Notes under the pieces: generated by a model | Told to the model about the DNA's origin: nothing | The model's database searches: none | The model's input: the letters and a program-made list of their open reading frames with translations, nothing else | Position numbers and translations under genes: made by a program | From: Clostridiaceae bacterium | GTDB lineage: Bacteria; Bacillota; Clostridia; Oscillospirales; Acutalibacteraceae | Direction of reading: 5' to 3' | DNA length: 10,225 nucleotides | Assembly: GCA_904501675.1 (NCBI GenBank) | Contig: CAJGCL010000071.1 | Location: 1 to 10,225, forward strand | In this document: positions 1 to 7,598 of the stretch, piece after piece | Layout of the letters: each line of letters begins with the position of its first letter | How positions within the stretch are numbered: the stretch's first letter is position 1

Positions 1-1220
1 ACCTTACCGCAGGCGGCACCGGGGGAAGCACCCAGACCACGGCCGGCGGGAACAGCCTTCTTCAGAGCAGCAGTGTCGAACTGGGGATGGAGCAGGGTGT
101 CCAGGTTACGGGGATCGATCATGGAAACGGCCTGCTTCTCATCGATCATACCTTCGTCAACGAGGTCGCAAGCGATCTTAAGAGCAGCTTTAGCTGTTCT
201 CTTACCGTTTCTTGTCTGAAGCATATAAAGCTTACCGTCTTCAACAGTAAATTCCATATCCTGCATATCTCTGTAGTGGTCTTCAAGAATTGCACAAACC
301 TTGTTGAATTCTTCGAATGCTGCAGGGAACTTCTGAGCCATTTCAGCGATAGGCATTGGAGTTCTAACACCAGCAACAACGTCTTCACCCTGTGCGTTTG
401 TAAGGAACTCACCCATAAGGCCCTTTTCACCTGTAGCTGGGTCACGAGTGAAAGCAACACCTGTACCGCAGTTGTCGCCCATGTTACCGAAAGCCATCAT
501 CTGTACGTTAACAGCTGTACCCCATGAATAAGGGATATCGTTGTCACGACGGTAAACGTTTGCACGTGGGTTGTCCCATGAACGGAAAACAGCTTCAACA
601 GCACCCATAAGCTGTACTTTTGGATCTGATGGGAAGTCTGCACCGATTTTTGCTTTATATTCTGCTTTGAACTGAGTTGCAAGTTCTTTAAGGTCGTCAG
701 CTGTAAGATCAACGTCCTGAGTAACGCCCTTCTCTTCTTTCATCTTGTCGATGAGCTCTTCGAAGTACTTCTTACCAACTTCCATAACAACGTCGGAGTA
801 CATCTGAATGAATCTTCTGTAGCAGTCCCATGCCCAACGAGCGTTGCCTGACTTTTCAGCCATAACGTTAACAACTTCTTCGTTAAGACCAAGGTTAAGG
901 ATTGTATCCATCATACCTGGCATTGATGCACGAGCACCTGAACGAACAGAAACAAGAAGAGGATTCTCAAGGTCGCCGAACTTCTTACCTGTGATTTCTT
1001 CCATCTTGATGATGTATTCCATGATTTCTGCCTGGATATCATCGTTGATCTTTCTGCCATCCTCATAGTACTGAGTACAAGCTTCTGTTGAAATTGTGAA
1101 GCCCTGAGGAACTGGAAGACCGATTTTTGTCATCTCAGCAAGGTTAGCGCCCTTACCGCCAAGAAGCTCACGCATTGAAGCGTCGCCTTCTTTGAACAAA
1201 TAAACAAACTTTTTGCTCAT
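1..1220 (-). CDS. ppdK: Pyruvate, phosphate dikinase, N-terminal part (cut by window edge)
   Basis: Cytoplasmic enzyme that reversibly converts pyruvate, ATP and phosphate to phosphoenolpyruvate, AMP and pyrophosphate; many anaerobes use it in pyrophosphate-linked glycolysis. The first 406 codons are present and read without a stop; the family is about 870-880 residues, so roughly half is missing. Visible family motifs: LLGGKGANL (19-27), a glycine-rich ATP-grasp element, and VSVRSGARASMPGMMDTILN (90-109), with Arg93 matching a known ATP-binding arginine. Later come a WGTAVNVQMM segment, GDNCGTGVAFTRDP and a MLQTRNGKRT segment. The fragment ends at GASPGAACGK, the start of the swivelling phosphohistidine domain, so the catalytic histidine and the PEP/pyruvate barrel lie outside. 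The start at 1220 follows a GGAGG box 5 bases upstream. The gene has its own promoter and is separated from the upstream operon by a terminator. Base composition rises sharply in the last 130 bases at the window edge. Confidence 0.97.
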   Translation of the reverse strand, partial: MSKKFVYLFKEGDASMRELLGGKGANLAEMTKIGLPVPQGFTISTEACTQYYEDGRKINDDIQAEIMEYIIKMEEITGKKFGDLENPLLVSVRSGARASMPGMMDTILNLGLNEEVVNVMAEKSGNARWAWDCYRRFIQMYSDVVMEVGKKYFEELIDKMKEEKGVTQDVDLTADDLKELATQFKAEYKAKIGADFPSDPKVQLMGAVEAVFRSWDNPRANVYRRDNDIPYSWGTAVNVQMMAFGNMGDNCGTGVAFTRDPATGEKGLMGEFLTNAQGEDVVAGVRTPMPIAEMAQKFPAAFEEFNKVCAILEDHYRDMQDMEFTVEDGKLYMLQTRNGKRTAKAALKIACDLVDEGMIDEKQAVSMIDPRNLDTLLHPQFDTAALKKAVPAGRGLGASPGAACGK

Positions 1221-1273
1221 AATTTACCTCCAAAAAATTTAAATACTTATTTGGGTATATTTAACCACCGATT

Positions 1274-1302
1274 ATTGTAGCACATAAATTTCAATATTTC
1301 CA
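1274..1302 (-). promoter_or_regulatory. ppdK promoter
   Basis: On the minus strand, a -35 box TGGAAA (1297-1302) and a -10 box TACAAT (1274-1279) are separated by exactly 17 bases. The -10 is preceded by TGC, which gives an extended -10 element. Transcription should start near 1267, leaving an untranslated leader of about 45 bases ahead of the ATG at 1220. The spacing is ideal but the -35 is only a 4/6 match, which would suit a regulated promoter. Inferred from consensus only. Confidence 0.65.
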
Positions 1303-1317
1303 TAGTTTTTATGGAAA
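1297..1317. promoter_or_regulatory. Perfect 8-bp inverted repeat over the ppdK -35, candidate operator
   Basis: The arms TTTCCATA (1297-1304) and TATGGAAA (1310-1317) are perfect inverted repeats separated by five bases. The left arm contains the ppdK -35 box. Neither strand has a run of T directly after the repeat, so it does not look like an intrinsic terminator. A dimeric repressor or activator site is a reasonable inference. It does not match the CcpA cre or Rex consensus sequences as I know them, so the regulator is unidentified. Confidence 0.4.
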
Positions 1318-1364
1318 AAAGCCATATTTTGCCGATATTTTTTTTAGTAAAGATATACAATAAA

Positions 1365-1390
1365 ATCAAAACACCTGCGCAATGCAGGTG
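1365..1390 (-). terminator. Intrinsic terminator ending the recA operon
   Basis: Read on the minus strand, CACCTGC (1384-1390) and GCAGGTG (1372-1378) form a perfect 7-bp stem around a 5-base loop. It is followed by TTTTGATTTT. The hairpin begins 5 bases beyond the stop codon of the membrane protein gene (1396-1398), so it closes the seven-gene operon and insulates the ppdK promoter downstream. Confidence 0.85.
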
Positions 1391-1395
1391 CTTTG

Positions 1396-2082
1396 TTAGT
1401 TGTATTCACCAACAGTTACAGCCATAAGAGAAATAAGGTTGTATCCTGTTTCTGTTTTCTTTAATGTAATGTCGGAATATTTATCAGGTTGTGCTGCCTG
1501 AAGATTACCCCGAGAATCGACCTCAACGTTGCTCGTTCCTACGTAACCTACTCTTAACTGAATAAAGTCGCCTGTAACCTTTGCAGACTCTACTCTAACC
1601 GAAAATGGTGGAGTTACACCTGTAAGCGGAACATAGTACACTGCGTTTGTTGCATCGTAAACAAACTCATAGCCGTAACCCACAACGCTTGCGTGAACGA
1701 TTGCGTTCTCTGTACCGAACATAGAATAATAATAGTTTTCCACATCAGCAGCAGGAACAACAAGACCTTTTTCAGTAACATTATATGAGCTTGTTGTTAC
1801 TTCGTCATTCATAAGAGAGCATATAGCAATATTTCTTAGATCATCCTTATTAGCAGATGTAATATCTGAAAAGGATGCAGGGTCAACACCAACAACCCAG
1901 GTAAGAAAATCCGCATACGCCTGAAGCTGAGCCTCTTCCTCTTTTTCAGGGGAGAATTTATCTGCGACGAAGCCCACAATATTAACAATACCCACAATTG
2001 CAAGGGCAATTATCAAAAGCCCTGCAATAAACGGAGCTTTTTTCTTTTTAACTTTTTCTTCAATAGTAATAATTTCTTCCAT
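1396..2082 (-). CDS. Unknown single-pass membrane protein with extracytoplasmic domain
   Basis: A 228-residue protein whose family I do not recognise. The N-terminus is short and charged, with a KKKK cluster at 12-15. One hydrophobic membrane segment follows at about 17-40, then an acidic stretch SPEKEEE (44-50). The lysines before the helix predict N-terminus inside and the remaining ~185 residues outside. That outer part is rich in V, T, Y and S with many short beta-like stretches, and it ends in an alternating pattern that suggests a beta-rich fold. There is no cleavable signal site, no lipobox and no cysteine-rich motif; the only cysteine is at about 88. It is the last gene of the recA operon, 5 bp after yhbY. 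The yhbY stop region (AGCAGGTAA) supplies a weak ribosome binding site, so expression may depend on translational coupling. A terminator follows at once. It is clearly a real gene from position and reading frame, but its function is unknown. Confidence 0.85.
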   Translation of the reverse strand: MEEIITIEEKVKKKKAPFIAGLLIIALAIVGIVNIVGFVADKFSPEKEEEAQLQAYADFLTWVVGVDPASFSDITSANKDDLRNIAICSLMNDEVTTSSYNVTEKGLVVPAADVENYYYSMFGTENAIVHASVVGYGYEFVYDATNAVYYVPLTGVTPPFSVRVESAKVTGDFIQLRVGYVGTSNVEVDSRGNLQAAQPDKYSDITLKKTETGYNLISLMAVTVGEYN

Positions 2083-2087
2083 TTATA

Positions 2088-2459
2088 TTACCTGCTATAT
2101 TTCTGCCTTTTTCTTTCTGTACGCCTTTCAATTGCTTCCCTGCGAGCTTTTTCCTTCTGGCGTTTCTTCTTCTCCGCCTCTTTTTGACGAAGAATAAGGT
2201 TAATTCTGAAAACAACAATTGTGCCGCCTATTACCTGAATAATATCGCAACCTGTTGCCTCTGAAATTTTAGTTGCCAATTCCTTTGGACTTTCAGGCGC
2301 AGTTTCAAGATGAACCTTGATTTTGAAAAGCTCACGTGTATTAAATGTATCTTCAAGCTGTGCTATAACAGAATCTGTAATCCCCTCTTTACCTATCTGG
2401 AAAATAGGGTCAAGTCCATTAGCCTCAGCTCTTAAATTTGCTCTTTCTTTACTTGTCAT
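2088..2459 (-). CDS. yhbY: YhbY-family CRM-domain RNA-binding protein
   Basis: A 123-residue protein of the YhbY/CRM (chloroplast RNA splicing and ribosome maturation) family. Bacterial members associate with precursors of the 50S ribosomal subunit. The CRM domain fills about 1-90: TSKERANLRAEANGLDPIF at the start, the GxxG loop as IGKEGI (22-27), RELFKIKV (42-49) and QVIGGTIVVFR (75-85). Single-domain members are usually about 95-100 residues. Here an extra tail (about 91-123) is almost entirely K, R, E and Q and probably forms a charged helix that contacts RNA. The start at 2459 follows a GGAG box, 16 bp after cysS. Its role in ribosome assembly fits the translation genes around it, although family members are often found elsewhere, near obg for example. 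The family call is secure; the exact function is inferred. Confidence 0.93.
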   Translation of the reverse strand: MTSKERANLRAEANGLDPIFQIGKEGITDSVIAQLEDTFNTRELFKIKVHLETAPESPKELATKISEATGCDIIQVIGGTIVVFRINLILRQKEAEKKKRQKEKARREAIERRTERKRQKYSR

Positions 2460-2475
2460 ATTCTACTCCAATTTT

Positions 2476-3903
2476 TTATTCTTTAGACCATGTTGTGCCT
2501 TCACGAGTATCAAGAAGCTTGATACCCTTTTCGAGAAGCTCATTTCTGATTCTGTCTGCCTCAGCAAAATTCTTCTCTTTCTTTGCAGCTGCTCTGAGAG
2601 CAATCTGCTCTTCAACATAAGCTGAAAGCTCATCCTTTTCGCCCTGAGGCTCATTCTTCTGCTCATCTAATTTCTTTGCACCTTCAACAAGGTCAAGAGA
2701 AAGAACTTTATCAAAATCATTGAGAAGCCAGAGTTTGGTTTTGTCGTTTGTATTTGCTTTAAGTACATCATAAACCGCAGTTACAGCAAGAGATGTATTT
2801 ATATCGTTATCAAGAGCATCCTTAAAGCTACCCTGAAGCTTTTCTATCGCAGCTTTATCAAGCTCATCTGCTTCATTAACTTTAAGAGTTGCAATTTTCT
2901 TAAGAAGTTTTTCGTATGCAGTTGCAGCACCGTCAAGGTTCTCATATGAGAAAACAAGCTGTTTTCTGTAATGGGACTGCAAGCAGAAGAAGCGGTATGC
3001 AAGAGGATTATAGCCCTTTTCTTCAAGAAGGGAAACTGTAAGGAATTCGCCCTTGGATTTACTCATTTTACCTGAGTTTGTATTAAGGTGAAGAACATGG
3101 AACCAGAAGTTACACCACTTATGACCAACAAAAGCCTCACTCTGAGCAATTTCATTTGTATGGTGAGGGAATGCGTTATCAATACCGCCGCAATGGATAT
3201 CGAGATACTCACCAAGGTGCTTAAGGCTTATTGCAGAGCATTCAATATGCCAACCCGGATAGCCTACGCCCCATGGAGAATCCCATTTAAGAGCTTGTTC
3301 TTCGAACTTTGATTTTGTGAACCAAAGAACAAAGTCGTTTTTATTTCTCTTGTTTGTATCCTCTTCAACACCTTCTCGAACACCAACCATAAGCTCATCA
3401 ATATCGTGCTTATTGAAAACATAGTATTCGTCAAGCTTTGATGTGTCAAAATAAACGTTTCCGCCTGCAAGGTAAGCGTAATCCTTCTCAATAAGACCCT
3501 GCACCATATCAATAAATTCTTTGATACAGTTCGTAGCAGGCTCTACAACGTCAGGAACTTTTATGTTGAGCTTTTCACAATCCTTAAAGAATGCTTCTGT
3601 ATAAAACCTTGCGATATCCATAACGGTTTTATTTTCACGCTTTGCACCTTTAACCATTTTATCCTCGCCTGTATCGGCATCGCTTGAAAGGTGGCCCACG
3701 TCGGTGATATTCATAACTCGTTTAACATCGTAACCGCTGTAACGAAGATATTTTTCGAGAATATCCTCCATAATATAGCTTCTGAGATTTCCTATATGGG
3801 CAAAATGGTACACTGTTGGACCGCAGGTATACATACTTACCTTACCCGGTACATTTTCCTTAAAATCTTCTTTTTTTCTTGTAAGTGAGTTATAAAGCTT
3901 CAT
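2476..3903 (-). CDS. cysS: Cysteinyl-tRNA synthetase
   Basis: Class I aminoacyl-tRNA synthetase that charges tRNA-Cys with cysteine in the cytoplasm. At 475 residues it has the usual length. The Rossmann catalytic domain shows the HIGH signature as FAHIGN (34-39), NITDVGHL (64-71), GWHIECSA (216-223) and the KMSKS loop exactly (278-282). The zinc site that selects cysteine is intact: Cys27, Cys221, His246 and Glu250. The C-terminal part holds the DALR-type helical domain and a short basic end that binds the anticodon. The start at 3903 is preceded by GGAGG with good spacing, 16 bp after pgsA. No T-box leader fits in that gap, so it has no separate cysteine-responsive leader in front and is probably expressed with the recA operon. 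Confidence 0.98.
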   Translation of the reverse strand: MKLYNSLTRKKEDFKENVPGKVSMYTCGPTVYHFAHIGNLRSYIMEDILEKYLRYSGYDVKRVMNITDVGHLSSDADTGEDKMVKGAKRENKTVMDIARFYTEAFFKDCEKLNIKVPDVVEPATNCIKEFIDMVQGLIEKDYAYLAGGNVYFDTSKLDEYYVFNKHDIDELMVGVREGVEEDTNKRNKNDFVLWFTKSKFEEQALKWDSPWGVGYPGWHIECSAISLKHLGEYLDIHCGGIDNAFPHHTNEIAQSEAFVGHKWCNFWFHVLHLNTNSGKMSKSKGEFLTVSLLEEKGYNPLAYRFFCLQSHYRKQLVFSYENLDGAATAYEKLLKKIATLKVNEADELDKAAIEKLQGSFKDALDNDINTSLAVTAVYDVLKANTNDKTKLWLLNDFDKVLSLDLVEGAKKLDEQKNEPQGEKDELSAYVEEQIALRAAAKKEKNFAEADRIRNELLEKGIKLLDTREGTTWSKE

Positions 3904-3919
3904 ATTTCCTCCATAGGAT

Positions 3920-4492
3920 TCATTTAGAAAAATCTATAATTTTAATTGACTGTTTAACATAAATTACGCCTGATATTACACAGAGCACTGCAGTAACACT
4001 CAATAGAGCGTTTGATACAACGGTAAGCGGAAAATTCTCTCCTAAAACACCGCAGTAATCAAGCTCTGCAAGGAGCATTATAACGAGAGAAAACACCATT
4101 TGGGAAACTGTTTTAAGCTTTCCGTAAATATTCGCAGGAATAACGATACCCTGAGCCGTAGCAACAAGCCTGAATGATGTTATTGTAAATTCTCTTAACA
4201 ATACTATCATAATTATCCACACATTGCAAAGCCCGTAATGCATAAACGCTAAAAGAGCAGCAGTTGTGAGAATTTTATCTGCAACAGGGTCTGCAAGCTG
4301 ACCAAAGACTGTTACAATGTTATTTTTCCTCGCTAATTTTCCATCAAGAAAATCTGTAAAAGCAGCAACAGAAAAAAGAACAAATCCCCACAAAAAGTGA
4401 TGCGGAATATTACTGATAAATATAGCCAGATATACAGGTGTAAGAATTATTCTTACAACAGTCAGTATATTTGGTAAATTCATTGATTTCAT
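3920..4492 (-). CDS. pgsA: CDP-diacylglycerol--glycerol-3-phosphate 3-phosphatidyltransferase
   Basis: Integral membrane enzyme that makes phosphatidylglycerophosphate from CDP-diacylglycerol and glycerol-3-phosphate, the committed step to phosphatidylglycerol and cardiolipin. At 190 residues it is typical. The CDP-alcohol phosphotransferase signature is complete: Asp47, Asp50-Gly51, Ala54-Arg55, Gly64, Asp68 and Asp72 with the canonical spacing. Several hydrophobic helices span the protein, with MNLPNILTVVRI at the start as in other PgsA proteins. The ATG at 4492 overlaps the rimO stop by 4 bases (ATGA) and has GGAG 7 bases upstream. A second ATG three codons later, at 4483, aligns better with the usual MNLPN start, so the first three residues are uncertain. 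A rimO-pgsA pairing is common in Firmicutes. Other CDP-alcohol transferases share the motif, but length and context favour PgsA. Confidence 0.94.
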   Translation of the reverse strand: MKSMNLPNILTVVRIILTPVYLAIFISNIPHHFLWGFVLFSVAAFTDFLDGKLARKNNIVTVFGQLADPVADKILTTAALLAFMHYGLCNVWIIMIVLLREFTITSFRLVATAQGIVIPANIYGKLKTVSQMVFSLVIMLLAELDYCGVLGENFPLTVVSNALLSVTAVLCVISGVIYVKQSIKIIDFSK

Positions 4493-5817
4493 ACTGCTTC
4501 TCCGATAAGTGAAAATTCGTCCATATCAAAAAATTCCACAGGCACAATATCGCCATCATCTATTCTGTAACCTGAGGTAAGCACAACATTGTTGTCAATA
4601 TCAGGAGCATCCATATATGTTCTGCCATAGTAACTATCAGTATATGGGTCATAACCTTCAATTAAAACATCAACTGTTTTACCTATATATGATGACATCT
4701 TTTCCTCGGAAATTCGGAATTGCTGATTCATTATAGCTTCTGCTCTGTCAACAGCAACCTGACGATCTACCTGATCGGGTAAATCGTATGCAGGTGTGCC
4801 TTCCTCACGGGAATAAGCAAAGCATCCGACTCTGTCAAGCTTCGCTTCATTTACAAACTCTGAGAGAGTTGTAAATTCGTCGTCTGTTTCACCGGGGAAA
4901 CCTGTAATAAATGTTGTTCTTATTATAATATCGGGAATTCTTGCTCTTAATTTTTCAACAAGAGAAAGAAGACTTTCTTTATCGCCACATCTGTTCATGG
5001 CTTTAAGAATTTTCCCGTCTGCGTGTTGCATTGGAATATCAATATAATTACAAACCTTATCATTCACGGCAATTGCCTCAATAAGTTCATCTGTAATTCT
5101 ATCAGGATAGCAATAAAGAAGACGTATCCATTTAAGATTTTCTATTTTATTAAGTTTACCTAAAAGCTCAGGTAATTTAAGCTCGCCATAAAGGTCTTCA
5201 CCATATTTTGTTGTATCCTGAGCAACAAGAATAATCTCCTTAACTCCTTTATCGCAAAGCATTTTTGCTTCGTCTATAACATCTTCAATTTTTCTACTTC
5301 TGAACGCACCGCGGATTGAAGGAATTGCGCAGTACGTGCAACAGTTTGAGCAACCCTCTGCAATTTTAAGGTATGCAGTATATTCAGGTGTAGTAAGAAT
5401 TCTGCCTCCATCAATAGGAAGTTTTTCCTTGTCGGGGAATGAGCAATACGCCCCGTCGCTTTCAAAGAGAGCGTTACATGCTTCAACAATGTCTTCATTA
5501 GCACCTATACCAATAACGCCATCAACTTCAGGGATTTCGTTCAAGAGCTCCTCGGCATAGCGCTGAGCAAGACAACCTGTAACAAGTATTTTCTTAAGAA
5601 TACCATCCTCTTTAAAATCAACCATTTCTAAAATGGCATCTATTGATTCTTTTTTTGAATCTTCAATAAAACCGCAAGTATTTACTATAACAACATCTGC
5701 CTTATCTGCTTCCTGAACGAGAATATAGCCTGCATCTACAAGCTTTTTAAGCATTATTTCAGCATCAACCTGATTTTTGGGGCAACCAAGGCTGATCATA
5801 CCCACTTTTTTATCCAA
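4489..5817 (-). CDS. rimO: Ribosomal protein S12 methylthiotransferase
   Basis: Radical-SAM enzyme with two 4Fe-4S clusters that adds a methylthio group to a conserved aspartate of ribosomal protein S12. It has 442 residues. The N-terminal UPF0004 domain carries GCPKNQVDAE with Cys12, Cys48 and Cys82 for the auxiliary cluster. The radical-SAM motif CxxxCxxC is Cys156, Cys160 and Cys163, with an extra Cys159 inside it. A TRAM domain closes the protein (about 375-442). GCPKNQVD at the front favours RimO over the tRNA-modifying MiaB. The start codon is TTG at 5817, supported by GAGGTGA six bases upstream and by the position of the MDKKVGMISLGC start. Its 3' end overlaps pgsA by four bases, so the two are probably coupled. 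It lies 13 bp after recX. Confidence 0.96.
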   Translation of the reverse strand: MDKKVGMISLGCPKNQVDAEIMLKKLVDAGYILVQEADKADVVIVNTCGFIEDSKKESIDAILEMVDFKEDGILKKILVTGCLAQRYAEELLNEIPEVDGVIGIGANEDIVEACNALFESDGAYCSFPDKEKLPIDGGRILTTPEYTAYLKIAEGCSNCCTYCAIPSIRGAFRSRKIEDVIDEAKMLCDKGVKEIILVAQDTTKYGEDLYGELKLPELLGKLNKIENLKWIRLLYCYPDRITDELIEAIAVNDKVCNYIDIPMQHADGKILKAMNRCGDKESLLSLVEKLRARIPDIIIRTTFITGFPGETDDEFTTLSEFVNEAKLDRVGCFAYSREEGTPAYDLPDQVDRQVAVDRAEAIMNQQFRISEEKMSSYIGKTVDVLIEGYDPYTDSYYGRTYMDAPDIDNNVVLTSGYRIDDGDIVPVEFFDMDEFSLIGEAV

Positions 5818-5823
5818 AAAAAA

Positions 5824-5830
5824 TCACCTC
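5824..5830 (-). promoter_or_regulatory. Ribosome binding site that fixes the TTG start of rimO
   Basis: GAGGTGA on the minus strand lies directly after the recX stop codon. A run of six T separates it from TTG at 5817, which is normal spacing. The next candidate, GTG at 5805, is 18 bases from the box, so TTG is the better start. Confidence 0.85.
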
Positions 5831-6436
5831 TTAGATTTCTGTATCGAATTCTCTGAACGCCGCTTTTATATCGTGATATGAGTAGCCCATACGCACAAAA
5901 CGGTTCACAATTCGCTTGCGGTCTTTCTCATTTTCAAGGTTTTTGAGATATTTTGACCCTATCATATCTATAATACGCTGAATTGGCTCATTGTCAAGAG
6001 TTTTCAACGCATTATCAACATTTTCCGTGCTGACACCCTTAATTTTCAACTCGTATGAAATTCGCCTTATATCAAACTTTTTTACTTCGAAAAGGTGTTT
6101 TGCATAACTGATAGCAAATGCTTCATCATTGAGATAGCCGTAATAAAGCATCTTCTCAACAGCTCGAGCCGCGGCATCCTCACCATATTTTACCTTTAAT
6201 TTATTATACAATTCCTTTTGGGAATATGCACGCATTGAAAGGTGTTGAAGACCTTTTTCGTAAGCAGAGCGAAAGCCTGCCTCCTCTTTCAAGGAAGCAA
6301 GCTCATCTTCTGAAATTTCGCGATTTTCCTCATACCCTAAACGATACCAATAATCATCATACAGAGTAAGAGTATACTCACCGTCTATATAAATATGTAC
6401 CTTATTGCCGTTACCAGCCTTAGATGTTATTTTCAT
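5831..6436 (-). CDS. recX: RecX, regulatory partner of RecA
   Basis: Small cytoplasmic helical protein that binds RecA filaments and modulates, usually inhibits, RecA activity. It has 201 residues, within the range of Firmicutes RecX. A beta-rich N-terminal section (1-50) with VHIYIDGEYTLTL is typical of Gram-positive members. Three-helix tandem repeats follow: ALxxLSMRAYSQKEL-like around 61-80, LYYGYLNDEAFAISYAKH (97-114), and IVNRFVRMGYSYHDIKAAFR at the end (176-195). Its ATG shares one base with the recA stop (TAATG), so ribosomes finishing recA can re-initiate on recX. This keeps the regulator tied to its target. The family is weakly conserved, but adjacency to recA makes the call firm. 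Confidence 0.93.
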   Translation of the reverse strand: MKITSKAGNGNKVHIYIDGEYTLTLYDDYWYRLGYEENREISEDELASLKEEAGFRSAYEKGLQHLSMRAYSQKELYNKLKVKYGEDAAARAVEKMLYYGYLNDEAFAISYAKHLFEVKKFDIRRISYELKIKGVSTENVDNALKTLDNEPIQRIIDMIGSKYLKNLENEKDRKRIVNRFVRMGYSYHDIKAAFREFDTEI

Positions 6437-7551
6437 TATTCGTCATCATCAACAGCGATATCAAGCTTTGCTTTCGCTTTTTCTTTTGATACAGGTTCTG
6501 CAGCAGGAGCAATAATTTCAGGCTCTCTGCGTGAAACAGGGTTTCTTGCAGAAATAATATTTTTTATACTCTCGCGCACCTTTGCCTCGATTTCCGCACA
6601 GAATTCAGGAGTATTTCTGATATATTCCTTAACATTATCTCTACCCTGACCAAGACGCTCCTCACCATAGTAAAACCATGCACCGCTCTTGCGGATAATC
6701 TCCATTTTAACTGCAAGGTCAAGAATTTCACCATATTTTGAGATGCCTTCACCATACATAATATCAAATTCTGCTTCTTTGAATGGTGGAGCAACCTTGT
6801 TTTTAACGATTTTTGCTCTTGTACGTGAACCGATAAACTCGTTACCTGCACCCTTAAGCTGTTCAACTCTGCGAACATCAATTCTTATTGTAGAATAGAA
6901 TTTAAGAGCGCGACCGCCTGTTGTAACCTCAGGGTTACCATAAATAACGCCAACCTTTTCACGAAGCTGGTTAATAAATATTACCATTGTATTTGATTTT
7001 GAGATTGCACCTGTAAGCTTTCTCAATGCCTGAGACATAAGACGAGCGTGAAGACCTACATGAGAATCGCCCATTTCACCCTCAATTTCCGCCTTTGGAA
7101 CAAGAGCCGCAACGGAGTCAACAACAATAACATCAAGCGCGCCTGAACGAGCAAGATATTCTGCAATTTCGAGAGCCTGCTCACCATTATCTGGCTGAGA
7201 AACAAGAAGAGAGTCAATGTCAACGCCGAGAGCCGCCGCATAAACAGGGTCAAGAGCGTGCTCAGCATCAATAAATGCTGCTTCGCCACCCATTTTCTGA
7301 GCCTCAGCTACAACGTGAAGAGCAAGTGTTGTTTTACCTGATGATTCAGGACCGTAAACCTCAATAATTCTGCCCTTGGGAAGTCCGCCTATACCTGTTG
7401 CAGCATCAAGAGCGATACTTCCTGTTGGGATTGCCTCAATATTCATACCTGCATTTTCGCCAAGGCGCATAATAGCACCTTTACCGAAATTCTTTTCTAT
7501 CTGAGAGAGTGCTGTTTCCAGCGCCTTGCTTTTTTCTGATTTTTCTATCAT
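6436..7551 (-). CDS. recA: RecA recombinase
   Basis: ATP-dependent DNA strand-exchange protein that forms filaments on single-stranded DNA, drives recombinational repair and triggers LexA self-cleavage. It has 371 residues. Walker A is GPESSGKT (67-74), the catalytic glutamate is Glu97 in DAEHALDP, and Walker B is VIVVDS (141-146). Loop L1 is EGEMGDSHVG (157-166); loop L2 runs from INQLREKVG to EVTTGG (193-213). All key residues are present and there is no intein. The C-terminal tail (about 340-371) is variable and ends in an acidic VDDDE, as in other RecA proteins. The ATG at 7551 has AAAGGAG eight bases upstream. It heads the seven-gene operon, with a consensus promoter and a LexA box. Confidence 0.99.
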   Translation of the reverse strand: MIEKSEKSKALETALSQIEKNFGKGAIMRLGENAGMNIEAIPTGSIALDAATGIGGLPKGRIIEVYGPESSGKTTLALHVVAEAQKMGGEAAFIDAEHALDPVYAAALGVDIDSLLVSQPDNGEQALEIAEYLARSGALDVIVVDSVAALVPKAEIEGEMGDSHVGLHARLMSQALRKLTGAISKSNTMVIFINQLREKVGVIYGNPEVTTGGRALKFYSTIRIDVRRVEQLKGAGNEFIGSRTRAKIVKNKVAPPFKEAEFDIMYGEGISKYGEILDLAVKMEIIRKSGAWFYYGEERLGQGRDNVKEYIRNTPEFCAEIEAKVRESIKNIISARNPVSRREPEIIAPAAEPVSKEKAKAKLDIAVDDDE

Positions 7552-7572
7552 TGTAAATACTCCTTTTGAAAG

Positions 7573-7586
7573 TGTACAAATGTTCG
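7573..7586 (-). promoter_or_regulatory. LexA (SOS) box of recA
   Basis: On the minus strand CGAACATTTGTACA matches the Gram-positive LexA consensus GAAC-N4-GTTC with one mismatch (GTAC). It lies just downstream of the expected transcription start near 7592, where a bound repressor would block the polymerase. Cleavage of LexA after DNA damage would then release recA and the genes behind it. The LexA gene is not in this window. Confidence 0.85.
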
Positions 7587-7598
7587 GTTACAAGTGGT

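Noticed and set aside
87..527. 146-codon open frame on the plus strand
   Set aside because: It is antisense to ppdK, whose minus-strand frame is unbroken and clearly conserved. The plus-strand translation has no recognisable motif and no ribosome binding site.
2317..2625. Plus-strand open frame over yhbY and cysS
   Set aside because: Antisense to two well-conserved genes; no ribosome binding site or known motif.
3888..3919. Possible T-box or other leader before cysS
   Set aside because: Only 16 bases lie between pgsA and cysS, too short for a T-box. The sequence contains just a ribosome binding site.
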